Shown: positions 34,330-44,679, counted from the first letter of the stretch. The stretch is DNA of 64,000 nt from Muribaculaceae bacterium Isolate-110 (HZI) (GCA_003762875.1 RIBL01000001.1:62001-126000); one strand, 5' to 3'. Notes: a model not told the origin generated them from the sequence alone. Made by a program: numbers and translations.

Positions 34330-36675
34330 TTATTCAATGGTAATCTTGGTGAGTATAATACCGTTGGCCTGGATGATGAGACCGCCCTTGTTGACGAGCG
34401 CGTCGATGTCGGCGTCGGTAAGAGTGATTGACAGTGAGCCGGAGCTTGTCACACATTCCTGATACTCGGCGGGTGAGCCGGGGAGCATGTTCCATCCGTC
34501 ACCCATGCCGAATTTCAGCTTGGGGTCATCATCACCGTTGAGAGTGTAGTAGGCGCGGAGCACCTGACCGGCTTTCCATGACTGGAACATGGGGGTCAGA
34601 TTGCTGTCCCAGGCGAGAGTTTGGAAGCCGCCATATCCTGTCACGACTTCATTGCCTTCCCATATTACAGTCTCCATCGAGCGTTCCCACTCGATGTGCA
34701 CCTTGCTTACAACAGTGCCTTCGCCCTGGATTACAATGGCTGTCTCTGACCATCCGTCGTTGGTGGTGAGGATACGGTCGAGGACATCGGTGGTGAGCTC
34801 ATATGCTACGAGAGTCTCGCTCTGGTCGGGCTGTAGCATAGCCATCTGGCCCCAGTTGGCATCGTTGATCTGTATCTGGGTGTAGGCGTATGAATTGACG
34901 TGGAATACAAGTTTGGCTCCTGCGGGCACATCCTTGAACGATTCCTTGTAGAGCCGGAATGCACCGCCGTCACCCTCGCCGGTCCATGAGCCGAGGTCGC
35001 GCACTTCGTTCATGATTACATTCTCCACATGTGTCGCGGGGATGAAAGCCATCTCATAGGTGATGGAGCCGTTTGACGACACGAGAGTCACCTGAGCGGT
35101 CGAGCCTACATTGTCAGGCACGAGGATGATGAGATTGGTGCCCTGGAGTATGTGCTGGGTCTTGGTGCCGTTGATCTGCACCTCGGTCAGAAGTGATTCG
35201 TTGGCGATGGGGAGAGTGAAAGTATCTCCGGCATTGATTTCGGCATCCTCGGCAGGAAGCTCGGTAGCGTAGGCACACTCGGGTGCGGTCAGCTCGATGG
35301 CGGGAGTCTCGATCTGCTCGCCGTTGCTGAGCTCGAGAGTCACGGTGTTGCTGCCGGCCTGGAGAGTGGCGGGTACACTGATGCTGAATGATGTTGCCGA
35401 CGGAGTCTTCACCTCTACGGCTGCCGAGCCGGCAAAGATAATCTTCACGACATTATGGAGATTCTTGCCGTTGACGGTAAGCTGGCCTGCAAGAGCTGCG
35501 GGAGCAGGATTATAAGTCACGTTCTCGGGCTGGAGAATCTTGACAGCTATGGCTACCGACATGCCTGAGCCGGTGTTGAGCATCACGTCGCCGCTCTGAG
35601 TGCCGGCGGGCACCTTGACGGTGATTTCGGTCGCGCTCTTTGTGGCGGGCTCTACGGCATCGGCCACTCCGGGGAATGTCACGTCGGTCACAAGCTCCAT
35701 ATTTATGCCTTTGAACTTGATTACGTCCTCGGCCCAGATGTTGTCGGCCGGCTCGGCCACAACTTCTTCAGGAAGGGCTACACCGATAGTGGCTGCTGCG
35801 ACTTTGACGCCCGAGGCGGGTATCATCACTACGGTGCCGTTTTCGGTATTGGCGGGGAGGGAGAATGAGATTTCGCTGTTGGCTGCATCGTAGGTAAATT
35901 CTACCTCACCTGCGCCGGGCACCTCTACGCTCTTCACCAGGTCGAGATCGTTACCCTTGATGGTCACGGTCTCGCCGGGCTTTTTGTTGTCGAGGCTCAC
36001 CACGTTGCTCACCGCTGGGAGCACCACCTGGAGCTCTTCCTCGCTCTTGATCACGTTGGGTATAGGCTCTGCTCCGTCGCTGAACTCGAGCACGCCCGAC
36101 TTGGCCTCGGCAGGCACTGTGAGCGACAGTTCGTTACGCTTCTGGCTGATGAAGTCGGCCTTGTCGACATAGATGCCGTCGGGATAGTTCTCCTTGTCAA
36201 GAATGCTTTCGTCATATGCGAAAGTCACGCGTGAGATGAGGTTGAGATAATCACCCTTGATGGTCACGGTCTCGCCGGGCTTGACGGGAGAGGGGAGCAT
36301 CGACTCGATGACGATAGGCTCTGTGTAGGAGAGCATTGTCAGAGTGGTGATGTCTCCACCGGCATGATGGAGCACCAGTTTGCCGGGCTCGGCGTCCTGA
36401 GGGACGGTGATACGTATCTCCTCCGGCGAAATCACGCGTATGTCGGTGATGTCGGATGTGCCGGGGATGGAGATGGAGTTGATCTGGTCCATGCCCGAGC
36501 CGAGAAAGCGGAGTTCACCGCCGCGCATTACGGGCGACGGGCCCCATACGTTGAGGCTTACGCCCCCTTTGTATTGCTGTGTGTCGAAGTCGTCGTTCTC
36601 GCATGAGGTCAGCGCGGGGAGCATGAACGCCATGCACAATAAGAGCAGACTCGAAAGATTGAATATTTTTTTCAT
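34330..36675 (-). CDS. Surface lipoprotein with multiple IPT/TIG domains, glycan-binding protein
   Basis: About 781 residues from the ATG at 36675 (MKKIFNLSS); the frame is open 32 codons upstream without signal-peptide sense. The lipobox ALTSC is followed by ENDDFD, a surface-export signal. At least five consecutive IPT/TIG-type Ig repeats can be recognised by recurring KPGETVTIKGDYLNLISRV-like openings (for example MRGGELRFLGSGMDQINSI, KKPGETVTIKGNDLDLVKSV). The last 200 residues form a different jelly-roll-like domain (GSWTGEGDGGAFRLYKESF). Its position after SusD and another binding protein suggests mannan capture. The specificity is not visible. Confidence 0.8.
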   Translation of the reverse strand: MKKIFNLSSLLLLCMAFMLPALTSCENDDFDTQQYKGGVSLNVWGPSPVMRGGELRFLGSGMDQINSISIPGTSDITDIRVISPEEIRITVPQDAEPGKLVLHHAGGDITTLTMLSYTEPIVIESMLPSPVKPGETVTIKGDYLNLISRVTFAYDESILDKENYPDGIYVDKADFISQKRNELSLTVPAEAKSGVLEFSDGAEPIPNVIKSEEELQVVLPAVSNVVSLDNKKPGETVTIKGNDLDLVKSVEVPGAGEVEFTYDAANSEISFSLPANTENGTVVMIPASGVKVAAATIGVALPEEVVAEPADNIWAEDVIKFKGINMELVTDVTFPGVADAVEPATKSATEITVKVPAGTQSGDVMLNTGSGMSVAIAVKILQPENVTYNPAPAALAGQLTVNGKNLHNVVKIIFAGSAAVEVKTPSATSFSISVPATLQAGSNTVTLELSNGEQIETPAIELTAPECAYATELPAEDAEINAGDTFTLPIANESLLTEVQINGTKTQHILQGTNLIILVPDNVGSTAQVTLVSSNGSITYEMAFIPATHVENVIMNEVRDLGSWTGEGDGGAFRLYKESFKDVPAGAKLVFHVNSYAYTQIQINDANWGQMAMLQPDQSETLVAYELTTDVLDRILTTNDGWSETAIVIQGEGTVVSKVHIEWERSMETVIWEGNEVVTGYGGFQTLAWDSNLTPMFQSWKAGQVLRAYYTLNGDDDPKLKFGMGDGWNMLPGSPAEYQECVTSSGSLSITLTDADIDALVNKGGLIIQANGIILTKITIE

Positions 36676-36715
36676 GTTGCTTGTAGTCTCTAAAATTTTA
36701 CCGTGTTGACACTTA

Positions 36716-38050
36716 TTAGTTGGGAACGACGCGGATGTTGTCAAACTTGAATACGGGCTGACAGTCCACACCGGTCTTGCCGCCGGCTACAACGAATATC
36801 ATGAGCGATGCGAAGTCCTCCTTCGAGCCGAGGAACTTGTCGGCACCCGTGCCGTTGTGTCCGTATACAAAGTCCTTGATGGGGAATGACACTGTCACCC
36901 ACTCACCGTTGGTGTGATAAGCCTCGGTATCGCTCCAAGGTATCCAGAGGCCGCGGGCCAGGCCCTCGTTGTCGCCCTGGAAGTAAGTGTTGTTACATCC
37001 GGCTACATTGTTGCCAAACTCATCGAGACCGGCGTTACCGAACGAAATCTTGTCGGTACCGGCAAAGATAAACTGCATGGCTCCTGCCTGCCAGGGATTT
37101 TCGGCGGGAATGTTGATCTCAAATTTCAGACACTTGTTGTTGAAGTCGCTGAAGTCGGCAATGTCAAAGAGTCGGTCGCCGATACCTGCGGGATAGGTCA
37201 CGGGGTCGGTCCATGCTCCGGGCCAGTACTCGAAAGCAAAGTTGGAGTCATCCCAGCCACCGTCGGCCGACATGGTTACCTTGTTGGCGTTGAGCATCAT
37301 GTATTGTCCCGAGATGCTTGAGTCATCGGTCATGAATGCCGGCGCATGCCACCATTGACCTGTTGTGCCGAAGCCTGTGGGTGAATCGAAGTCAAACAGC
37401 ATGCCGCGGGTGTCCATGTAGCGGAATGAGCTTGAGCCTTCGCCATAGATTGATGCCATGGTCACAGGACCCTCGACGGCTCCGTCGGGCACTACGACCG
37501 ACACTTCTTCCTCCGACAGCGACTTGATTTCAGCGGGTATGCCGCCGGGGAATGTCACAGTGAACGGAACATTGGGATCATCGGCAAAATACGCGCCCTT
37601 GAAGGTAACGGTCTCGCCTGCCTTGGCATATTCACACGACATGTTGTCGATGCGCGGTGCGGGAACGATTACGTTGAACGGATAGTTGACCTCCATGCCT
37701 GTCGAGGTGATGAAGCGGGCGGTGTTATTGACCTCGGCGGGTATGAGATTGGGTATATCCACTATTATGGTGTGGCTTGTGACCATGGTAGGGTTGAGTT
37801 TGGCCTTCTGGTCGTTGAACCATACCTGCTGCACGTCACCGAGATTGTCGCCCACAAAGGCCAGACGGGTGCCGAGGCTGGCACTTACTACGAGTGAGTC
37901 GGCCTTGTCGCTGTCACACATGCGTGCATACTTGATGACAGGTGCTGAGCCGCGGTCTTTCTCGGCGTCAGTCTCGCTGCACGAGGCAAGCGAGCCGGCT
38001 ATGAGAAGCCCTGCCGCGTTCAGTAATATGTATTTATATGATTTTCTCAT
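36716..38050 (-). CDS. Surface glycan-binding protein (SGBP), IPT domains plus binding domain
   Basis: 444 residues. The lipobox SLASC is followed by SETDAEKD. Residues about 35-225 contain two IPT/TIG domains (SLGTRLAFVGDNLGDVQQVWF, AKAGETVTFKGAYFADDPNVPF). The C-terminal half (from about 230) resembles the carbohydrate-binding domain of SGBP-B proteins: GMLFDFDSPTGFGTTGQWWHA through the terminal CQPVFKFDNIRVVPN. It is encoded directly after SusD, the standard place for SusE/F-equivalents, and should hold mannan at the cell surface. Confidence 0.85.
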   Translation of the reverse strand: MRKSYKYILLNAAGLLIAGSLASCSETDAEKDRGSAPVIKYARMCDSDKADSLVVSASLGTRLAFVGDNLGDVQQVWFNDQKAKLNPTMVTSHTIIVDIPNLIPAEVNNTARFITSTGMEVNYPFNVIVPAPRIDNMSCEYAKAGETVTFKGAYFADDPNVPFTVTFPGGIPAEIKSLSEEEVSVVVPDGAVEGPVTMASIYGEGSSSFRYMDTRGMLFDFDSPTGFGTTGQWWHAPAFMTDDSSISGQYMMLNANKVTMSADGGWDDSNFAFEYWPGAWTDPVTYPAGIGDRLFDIADFSDFNNKCLKFEINIPAENPWQAGAMQFIFAGTDKISFGNAGLDEFGNNVAGCNNTYFQGDNEGLARGLWIPWSDTEAYHTNGEWVTVSFPIKDFVYGHNGTGADKFLGSKEDFASLMIFVVAGGKTGVDCQPVFKFDNIRVVPN

Positions 38051-38089
38051 GATGTTTTCAGAATGTGTTTGTTCAGTGAAAAGACTTTA

Positions 38090-39784
38090 TTAATCACCGT
38101 AGTAGCTTACCGGAGCTCCGAGAAGCGCGGGTGAAGTCGAGGTCACGGCTGCGGGGATGGGGGCTACAAACGAGCTTACTGACAGATTGATGTTGTCATA
38201 CTGGCCGCCGTCGGCGGTGTTGTCGACAATCTTGTAGACCGAGAGGTCATTCTCGTTGGTCTTGTCGATGGTCGGATTGTTTTCGTAGTCTCCGATATAC
38301 ATGGACGAACGGTTCAGACCTGTGCCGTAGCCATTGTTGAGCAGCTCGAGAGCGGCAGCATCTCCCTCGCGATAACGGTAACGCTGGGTGTCAAACCATG
38401 TCTGGCTCTCAAAGGCAAACTCGCGGCGACGCTCTTTGAGCAGTTCCACATAAGTTACCGAGGAAGCTTCTGTGACACCTGCGCGCTGGCGCACCATGTT
38501 GTAATACTTCATGGCTGTGGGGTCGGATGTCGACGATGCAGTGCCCATCTTGGCCTCTACATAGGTGAGATAGACGTCGGCCAGACGCATGAGATAGATA
38601 TTGTTGGCTGCATCCTGGTTGATGCCTACATTGCCGTTGCAGTCGGCACCCTTGCCTATGATATACTTCTTGATGTGGGCGAGCATCTCGTTCTTGTCCT
38701 CAAGCACATCGCCTGAGTCGTCGCGGCTTACATAATTGTAAGTGTAACCGCCGCCGGCACGGTTGAGCATGGGATAGTAGTCACCGTTGGTCATGTAGGT
38801 CCACATGCGACGCTTGTCGTTGAGATCATACATCTTCTGGAGCGAGAGGGTGGGACCCTTGCCTGCACCCCAGGTCTGGTCGGCGATTACCGACGAGCGT
38901 GACCATGCCACATTGTGGGCGTTGCCGTAGGAATAGCCCTGCACGGCACACTGGATGGCGAGTATCGACTCGGGACCATTGTTGGCCTCGACGTCAAAGA
39001 GTGTCGAGAAGTCGATGTCGGTCAGTGCCTGGGTGTTTTCGATTACGTAGAGAGCGTCCTCGGCTGCCTTGGCATAGAGAGCCTCGCGGTCATAGCCATA
39101 GTCGGTGTGGGCAGCCATGGTGACAGCAAGCTTGGCGCGGAGAGCTCGGGCCTTGCGGCTGTCAAGACGATAGGCATCCTCATCGGTCTCGGGCAGATTG
39201 GCCACTGCGAAATCAAGGTCTTCCATGGCAAAGCGGTATACGCTCTCCTGAGTGTTGCGGGGAAGGTCGAAGTTGCCGTCCATAATAGTCTTGGTGTTGT
39301 TGGCCATCACGGGCACGTCATGCCATACCTCGGCAAGCATGTAGTGGCAATAGCCGCGCATCGCGCGAGCCTCGGCAACCGCACGGTTGATGTCGGCCGG
39401 AGTGATGGAGCCGCTGCACACGGGCGGGATGTCGTTGATTATGGAGTTGGCGAAAAGGATTACGTTATAGAGGCCTTTCCATCCCTCGTTGAGATAGGGG
39501 TTGACCGCGGTGTAGGTACCGAAATACCACTGACCCTCGTCGGAATAGGTATAGTAGATGTCTCCGTTGATCATGTCCATCTTCCACTGGAAGTTCATGT
39601 GGAAGTTGCTCCATGTCTTGGATGCATACAGAGTCATCGTTGTGCTCCGCAGGGCTGAAGGAGTCGTATAGTAGTTCTCCAGCACAGGCTTGTCAATGGG
39701 GTCGACGGTAAGGAAGTCGTTGCATGACACAAGCGAGCCTCCGAGCACCAACGCCACAGCTGAAGTCTTGAATATATTTTTCAT
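38090..39784 (-). CDS. SusD-like outer-membrane glycan-binding lipoprotein
   Basis: 564 residues of the RagB/SusD family. The lipobox LVSC is followed by NDFLTVDPIDKPV, the typical SusD start. TPR-like helices include EARAMRGYCHYMLAEVWHDVPV. The C-terminal RagB region has YLTYVEAKMG, YYNMVRQRAGV and LLKERRREFAFESQTWFDTQRY. It forms the lid of the SusC transporter encoded 21 nt upstream. Confidence 0.96.
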   Translation of the reverse strand: MKNIFKTSAVALVLGGSLVSCNDFLTVDPIDKPVLENYYTTPSALRSTTMTLYASKTWSNFHMNFQWKMDMINGDIYYTYSDEGQWYFGTYTAVNPYLNEGWKGLYNVILFANSIINDIPPVCSGSITPADINRAVAEARAMRGYCHYMLAEVWHDVPVMANNTKTIMDGNFDLPRNTQESVYRFAMEDLDFAVANLPETDEDAYRLDSRKARALRAKLAVTMAAHTDYGYDREALYAKAAEDALYVIENTQALTDIDFSTLFDVEANNGPESILAIQCAVQGYSYGNAHNVAWSRSSVIADQTWGAGKGPTLSLQKMYDLNDKRRMWTYMTNGDYYPMLNRAGGGYTYNYVSRDDSGDVLEDKNEMLAHIKKYIIGKGADCNGNVGINQDAANNIYLMRLADVYLTYVEAKMGTASSTSDPTAMKYYNMVRQRAGVTEASSVTYVELLKERRREFAFESQTWFDTQRYRYREGDAAALELLNNGYGTGLNRSSMYIGDYENNPTIDKTNENDLSVYKIVDNTADGGQYDNINLSVSSFVAPIPAAVTSTSPALLGAPVSYYGD

Positions 39785-39805
39785 TTCGTTGTTAGTCTTG
39801 ATGGT

Positions 39806-42800
39806 TTAGAAAGAGAGATTGAGACCTACGGTGTAGGTGCGGGGAGTGGGATAGCGGCCGCGGTCGATGTTCTGGAGGAGTGAACTCTGGTTGAAGGCAC
39901 CGATTTCGGGGTCATAACCGCTATATTTGGTGAAGGTGTAGACGTTCTGTACGTTTACATAGAATTTGGCATTCTGGAGGAATGCTTTCTTGGCCCACTT
40001 GGAGGGGAGGTTGTAGCTCAGCGAGATGTTCTGGATGCGGAGATACGAGCCGTCCTCGATCCAGCGGTCGCTCATGCGCTGGTTGCCGTTTGAGTCGAGG
40101 TTGGAGAAGCGGGGCATACCGTTGTGACCGTCGGCGAGCTGCAGGTTGGAGATGTCATCGCCTCCGTTGGGGTCGATTTTCACGGCCTGTGCGCGGTCGA
40201 GCACGCTTACAGCCTGATTGTCCCATATGGAGCTGAGACCCTCGGTGCGATAGCGGGCCCAGTTGAGCACGTCACCGCCTATCTGGCCGGTAAGACCGAT
40301 GTTGAGCTCCCAGTCCTTATAAGTAAAGGTGTTGGTGAAGCCGAAGGTCAGATCGGGGTTGGGATCACCGATAATGGTCTGGTCGGCATCGTTGATGATA
40401 CCGTCGCCGTTGAGGTCTTTGAACTTGAGGTCGCCGATCCATGCGCCTGAGGTCTTGTCGATTTTGTTGGCATAAGGATCAGAGCCGCCGGTCTGTGTGG
40501 CGTGGCTGAGGATGTCGGCTTCGTTGCGGAAGAGACCCTCGGTCACATAGCCGTAGAACACGCCCATCGGCTGACCTACCTTAAACATTGACACTGTCTG
40601 GAAAGGTGCATACCAGTCTACGTTGCCATATATGATCTGCGAATCATCGTTGAGGGCCACAATCTTGTTTTTGTTGTGCGAGAGAGTCAGTGACGAGTTC
40701 CAGAGGAAGTTTTTGGTCACTACAGGACGGGCGTTGATCTGGAGGTCGATACCGGTATTGCGTGTCTGACCGATATTGGCATAGGGTGTCTGGATAGTAC
40801 CCCAGTCGTTAGTGGCGATGTGTCCGGGGGTGAACACCTGCATGAGCAGGCCATCGGTCTGTTTGCGATACACGTCAAGAGTGATTTCGAGACGGTTGTT
40901 GAACGCTGCGAAGTCGATACCGCCGTTATACTGCTCCGAAGCCTCCCACATAAGGTCGGGATTGGAGAGGTTGAGGGGGAAGAATGCTGTGCCGTTGGGT
41001 GTGAGCATTGTCTGCATCGCCGAGCCGTAGCGATAGGTGTCGATGTTGGAGTTACCTACCTTACCATAGCCGAGACGCACCTTGAGGTTGTCGAGCCAGC
41101 TTACATCCTGGAGGAATTTCTCCTGTGAGGCGCGCCATGCGAGTGCCACCGAGGGGAATGAGCCCCACTTGTGGTTGGAGCCGAATTTGCTCGAACCGTC
41201 GCGACGTATGGTAGCGGTGAGGAGGTAACGGTTGTCGAAACCATAGTTGAGTCGGGCGAATATCGAAGCAGTGGTGCTGGCGTCGGCCCATCCGGTGTTT
41301 GATACAAATTCACCGTCCTCGCCCATGATGTTGATGTCATCGCGGGTGAAGTTTTTCTTGATGAACTGTGTGCCGTTCCAAGAGCTCTTTGAGGCCTCGA
41401 AACCTGCCATGACTGTAACGTCGTGCTTGTCGAGGAATTTCTGATTGTAGGTGATATAGTCCTTCTGCATCCAGTAGAAGTTGTGGTCTTCGCGCTGCAT
41501 CATCTGGTTGATGTCGTTTGACACGAGGCCGAACTGATAGCGGGGGATAAACGACTTGTTCTGGTTCTGCGAAGCGTCAAACGCATACTCTGCGCGGAAA
41601 GTGAAGTGCTTCAGGAAGTCCGCGCTTACATAGAAGTTACCGGTGATTTTCTGACGGAGCAGAGTGTTGTTGGTCATGAGAGCGAGAGCCACGGGGTTCC
41701 AGGTCGAGGCTCCGTTTACGGTGTTGGGGCCTGCCCAGTTGCCGTCAAAGTCACGCACGGGCACCGAGGGCATCATGGTCATAGCCTGCATGATTACGCC
41801 GTCCGAGCCGTCGTTGCGGGTGATGGTCTCGTCGGTGCGGGTGTAGGCGAGCGCGCCACCTATTTTGAGCCATTTTGTGAAGTTGTTGTCGATATTGAAT
41901 CGGCTGTTGAATCGGGTGAAGTCCGAGCCGATGATTGTACCCTCTTGTTTCATCCAGCCGCCGCTCATAGAGTAGACGGTCTTTTCATTACCGCCGGTCA
42001 TGCTGAGCTGGTGGTTCTGCATGAATGCTGTGCGGAATATCTCGTCCTGCCAGTCGGTGCCTTTGCCCAGGAGTGAGATGTCGCTGTAGGTCATGTCGAA
42101 ATTGTCCTTTGTGAAGACTCCTTCGTTGAGGAGCTGCTGCTGATAGGTGGCATACTCGCGCAGGTTCATCATGTCGAGTTTCTTGGCCACCTGCTGCCAT
42201 GCCACATAACCGTCATAGGTGATGTTGGTGTGGCCGGCCGAGCCGCGGCGTGTGGTCACGAGTACTACACCGTTGGCACCTGCCGCACCATAGATGGCAC
42301 AGGCCGATGCGTCCTTGAGCACGTCGATGCTCACGATGTCGGAGGGTGCGATTGCTGCGAGAGGATTGACGGTGGTCTGTCCGTTTGTACCGCCGGCCCA
42401 ATCAAAGCCGCCGATGGTGTTGCTGCCGCTCATGGGCACACCGTCGATTACATAGAGAGGTTCGTTGGACGAGTTGAGTGAGCTCGCACCGCGGATACGT
42501 ACGGATGTCGCACCGCCGGGGGCTCCTGAGTTCTGGGTCACCTGCACACCGGCCACTTTGCCCTGAAGCATCTGGTCGGCATTGGTCACGATGCTTTGTT
42601 TCATCTGCTCCTCTGAGATTCGTGCCACCGAACCTGTGATGTCAGATTTGCGCTGGGTGCCGTAGCCTACGACTACGACCTCTTCTAGCAGCTCGGTGTC
42701 GTCCTGAAGCACGATGGTCACTTCAGTACGTCCGGCAAGAGCCACTTCCTGCGACTTCATGCCTACGTATGACACGAGCAGAGTGGCTTTGGCCGATTTC

Positions 42801-43003
42801 ACTTTGAGAGAGAAGTCGCCGTCGATGCCTGTGGCGGTGCCGTTGGCGGTGTTTCCCTTCTCTTGCACTGTCGCGCCGATAAGCGGTTCGCCCGACTTAT
42901 CCTGCACGATTCCTGTCACTGAGACCTGCGCCGTGGCACTAAGCACGAAGCATAGCAGCACTGCCGTCAGCAGACCTCGAAGGTCGGAAATTTTTCTTTT
43001 CAT
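39806..43003 (-). CDS. SusC-like TonB-dependent oligosaccharide transporter
   Basis: 1065 residues. The signal peptide is followed by a carboxypeptidase-D-regulatory-like domain (VSVTGIVQDKSGEPLIGATV). The SusC hallmark EEVVVVGYGTQRKSDITGSV leads into the plug, with VRIRGASSLNSSNEPLYVIDGVP and IDVLKDASACAIYGAAGANGVV. The C-terminus is an aromatic-ended strand, YTVGLNLSF. It imports mannan oligosaccharides under TonB energy together with the adjacent SusD. The 5' untranslated region of about 108 nt follows a -7 box and a candidate AraC site. Confidence 0.97.
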   Translation of the reverse strand: MKRKISDLRGLLTAVLLCFVLSATAQVSVTGIVQDKSGEPLIGATVQEKGNTANGTATGIDGDFSLKVKSAKATLLVSYVGMKSQEVALAGRTEVTIVLQDDTELLEEVVVVGYGTQRKSDITGSVARISEEQMKQSIVTNADQMLQGKVAGVQVTQNSGAPGGATSVRIRGASSLNSSNEPLYVIDGVPMSGSNTIGGFDWAGGTNGQTTVNPLAAIAPSDIVSIDVLKDASACAIYGAAGANGVVLVTTRRGSAGHTNITYDGYVAWQQVAKKLDMMNLREYATYQQQLLNEGVFTKDNFDMTYSDISLLGKGTDWQDEIFRTAFMQNHQLSMTGGNEKTVYSMSGGWMKQEGTIIGSDFTRFNSRFNIDNNFTKWLKIGGALAYTRTDETITRNDGSDGVIMQAMTMMPSVPVRDFDGNWAGPNTVNGASTWNPVALALMTNNTLLRQKITGNFYVSADFLKHFTFRAEYAFDASQNQNKSFIPRYQFGLVSNDINQMMQREDHNFYWMQKDYITYNQKFLDKHDVTVMAGFEASKSSWNGTQFIKKNFTRDDINIMGEDGEFVSNTGWADASTTASIFARLNYGFDNRYLLTATIRRDGSSKFGSNHKWGSFPSVALAWRASQEKFLQDVSWLDNLKVRLGYGKVGNSNIDTYRYGSAMQTMLTPNGTAFFPLNLSNPDLMWEASEQYNGGIDFAAFNNRLEITLDVYRKQTDGLLMQVFTPGHIATNDWGTIQTPYANIGQTRNTGIDLQINARPVVTKNFLWNSSLTLSHNKNKIVALNDDSQIIYGNVDWYAPFQTVSMFKVGQPMGVFYGYVTEGLFRNEADILSHATQTGGSDPYANKIDKTSGAWIGDLKFKDLNGDGIINDADQTIIGDPNPDLTFGFTNTFTYKDWELNIGLTGQIGGDVLNWARYRTEGLSSIWDNQAVSVLDRAQAVKIDPNGGDDISNLQLADGHNGMPRFSNLDSNGNQRMSDRWIEDGSYLRIQNISLSYNLPSKWAKKAFLQNAKFYVNVQNVYTFTKYSGYDPEIGAFNQSSLLQNIDRGRYPTPRTYTVGLNLSF

Positions 43004-43117
43004 TATAGCAATTTTAAGGTAATGGGTAATTGATTAGCTTTGATTGAAGTTGTTTGTTGTTGTATAAATAACGATAAGTGTTTGGTTTTAAGGTTTGTTA
43101 TTATAATATTGTTGTTG

Positions 43118-43125
43118 CAAATTTA
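43118..43125 (-). promoter_or_regulatory. susC promoter -7 box
   Basis: TAAATTTG on the minus strand. The -33 position has no TTG and is occupied by the palindrome at 43141-43164, as expected of an activator-dependent promoter. Confidence 0.6.
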
Positions 43126-43140
43126 GTGCAAACATTTTGG

Positions 43141-43164
43141 ATAAAATGATACTATTTTATCCAA
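43141..43164 (-). promoter_or_regulatory. Candidate AraC operator upstream of susC
   Basis: On the minus strand TAAAATAGTATCAT (43159-43146) is identical to 14 bp in the araC upstream region. Here it is part of a perfect palindrome with 9-bp arms GGATAAAAT and ATTTTATCC around AGTATC. It lies roughly 35-50 bp upstream of the expected start point. Confidence 0.65.
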
Positions 43165-43333
43165 TAGTTGCATGCGCTAAGTAGAGGAAATATGTTGTTT
43201 AACATGTGTGCTACGTGTCTATGCAGGTGTGTAGTTACAAAGGTGGGAGGAGGCGGTGTGTCGCCTGTGTAGGAATTGATGGATATAGGCGTGTGGGGGG
43301 GAGAATGTGGTCGGTCAGGGGTGTCGGTCATGC

Positions 43334-43354
43334 GGGGACGGGATGACCCGCCCC
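43334..43354 (-). terminator. GC-rich hairpin after the GH5 mannanase gene
   Basis: GGGG and CGGG pair with CCCG and CCCC (one bulged A), loop ATGA, 27 nt after the mannanase stop. No T-tract. The remaining sequence up to the susC start holds only the susC promoter region. Confidence 0.5.
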
Positions 43355-43380
43355 TGCATGGCGATTGTTATCGGGAAGGA

Positions 43381-44679
43381 TTAAATCCTGCCGGTGGCGC
43401 GCTTGATGATTTCTATGGTTGTGGAGTCGGAAGCAAACACCGAGTTGAGACCCTGGGGTTCCTGTGCAGGATCGCCCGTGTAGTCATCGCCGGCTTGCCA
43501 GGTGGTGTGGGCCGGATTGGCCAGGCCACCCCATCCCCAGAAGTTCAGGCCTGCGATTTTGCCGCCGTCGATTACCTCGTCAAACACGTGGGCGTAATAG
43601 GTGTCACGTCCGTTGACTGCCGAGCCTTTGGCCGTGGCCATCGCGTCGCGCGGATAGCCGAACTCTTCGAGCACGATAGGCTTCATCATGGCTCCGCTGT
43701 CCACGAGAGCTTTGTAAAGGGCGTCATAGTGCTGTGAGATGTATTCGTCGGTCTTGGCACAAGCTACTGCCACACTGTCGTTGACAGTCTCGGCCGTGAT
43801 CCAGCTCCAGTTGTAGGGCCATATGTGTATGGTGGCATAGTCTACATCGGGATAGCTGTGTATCTCTTTCCACAGGTCGATGTCGCCTTCACATCCGTTG
43901 TAGCCTTCGCTGCCCACCGACACCAGATGGTGAGGATCGATGCTCTTGATGAGCGCGGCGGTCTCGGCTATCCATTCCGAGAAAGCGTGTTTGCTCTCGT
44001 CGGCAAACGGGCGCGGCTCGTTGGCTATCTGCCACGACATGATGGCGGGCGAGTCGGCATAGCGGCGGCCGGTGATGGAGTTGACGCGGCCTACGATTTT
44101 GCTTACGTGTTTGGCGGCAAGCTCCTTGGCTGTCTCGTTGCGCACAAACTGTGATGCATATTTCACATAGGCGGGATAGCCGTCGTGGGCGGGATTGACA
44201 GCCTTGCCGGCTCCGGCCCATTCGAGATAGGTGCCGAATCCGCCGCTCCATTCCCATGCGTTGTTGAGATAGAGCACGGCTTTCATATCGCGCTTCTCAA
44301 GCTGGTCAAGCAGGTAGTCAAGGCCTTGGAGCAGAGTGTCGTTATAGACTCCGGGCGCGGTCTGAAGGGTAGGGGAGATGTGTGATGCGAGTCCCTCTTC
44401 GCCCTCGCCGCCGACGAGTATGCGCAGGTTGGTTATGCCGAGACTCTTGAGCGAGTCAAGTTCGCGGGCCAGACGGTCACGGTCGCCTCCGCGCCCTTCT
44501 GAGGCGAGGATGGTGCCATACCAGAAGTTGGTGCCGATGTAGCGATATACACTGTCGCCGAGATAAAAGTTTCCGTTGTTGACAGTTACGTAGGGCGACG
44601 GGGCTTTACCCTTGGGGCCGGAACATGCTCCTATAATGGCAAGCATGATAAACAGTGGTATAAAAAGACGGTTACGCAT
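43381..44679 (-). CDS. Beta-mannanase, GH5 (subfamily 7 type)
   Basis: About 432 residues from the ATG at 44679 (MRNRLFIPLFIM). The frame is open 23 codons upstream without support. The lipobox IIGAC is followed by SGPKGK, so a periplasmic location is likelier than the surface. GH5 catalytic residues: the acid/base Glu in MSWQIANEPRPF and the nucleophile Glu in IVLEEFGYPRD. IGTNFWYGTILAS and YLNNAWEWSGGFGTYLEWAG are typical of subfamily 7 mannanases. It would shorten imported mannan oligosaccharides. Confidence 0.92.
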   Translation of the reverse strand: MRNRLFIPLFIMLAIIGACSGPKGKAPSPYVTVNNGNFYLGDSVYRYIGTNFWYGTILASEGRGGDRDRLARELDSLKSLGITNLRILVGGEGEEGLASHISPTLQTAPGVYNDTLLQGLDYLLDQLEKRDMKAVLYLNNAWEWSGGFGTYLEWAGAGKAVNPAHDGYPAYVKYASQFVRNETAKELAAKHVSKIVGRVNSITGRRYADSPAIMSWQIANEPRPFADESKHAFSEWIAETAALIKSIDPHHLVSVGSEGYNGCEGDIDLWKEIHSYPDVDYATIHIWPYNWSWITAETVNDSVAVACAKTDEYISQHYDALYKALVDSGAMMKPIVLEEFGYPRDAMATAKGSAVNGRDTYYAHVFDEVIDGGKIAGLNFWGWGGLANPAHTTWQAGDDYTGDPAQEPQGLNSVFASDSTTIEIIKRATGRI

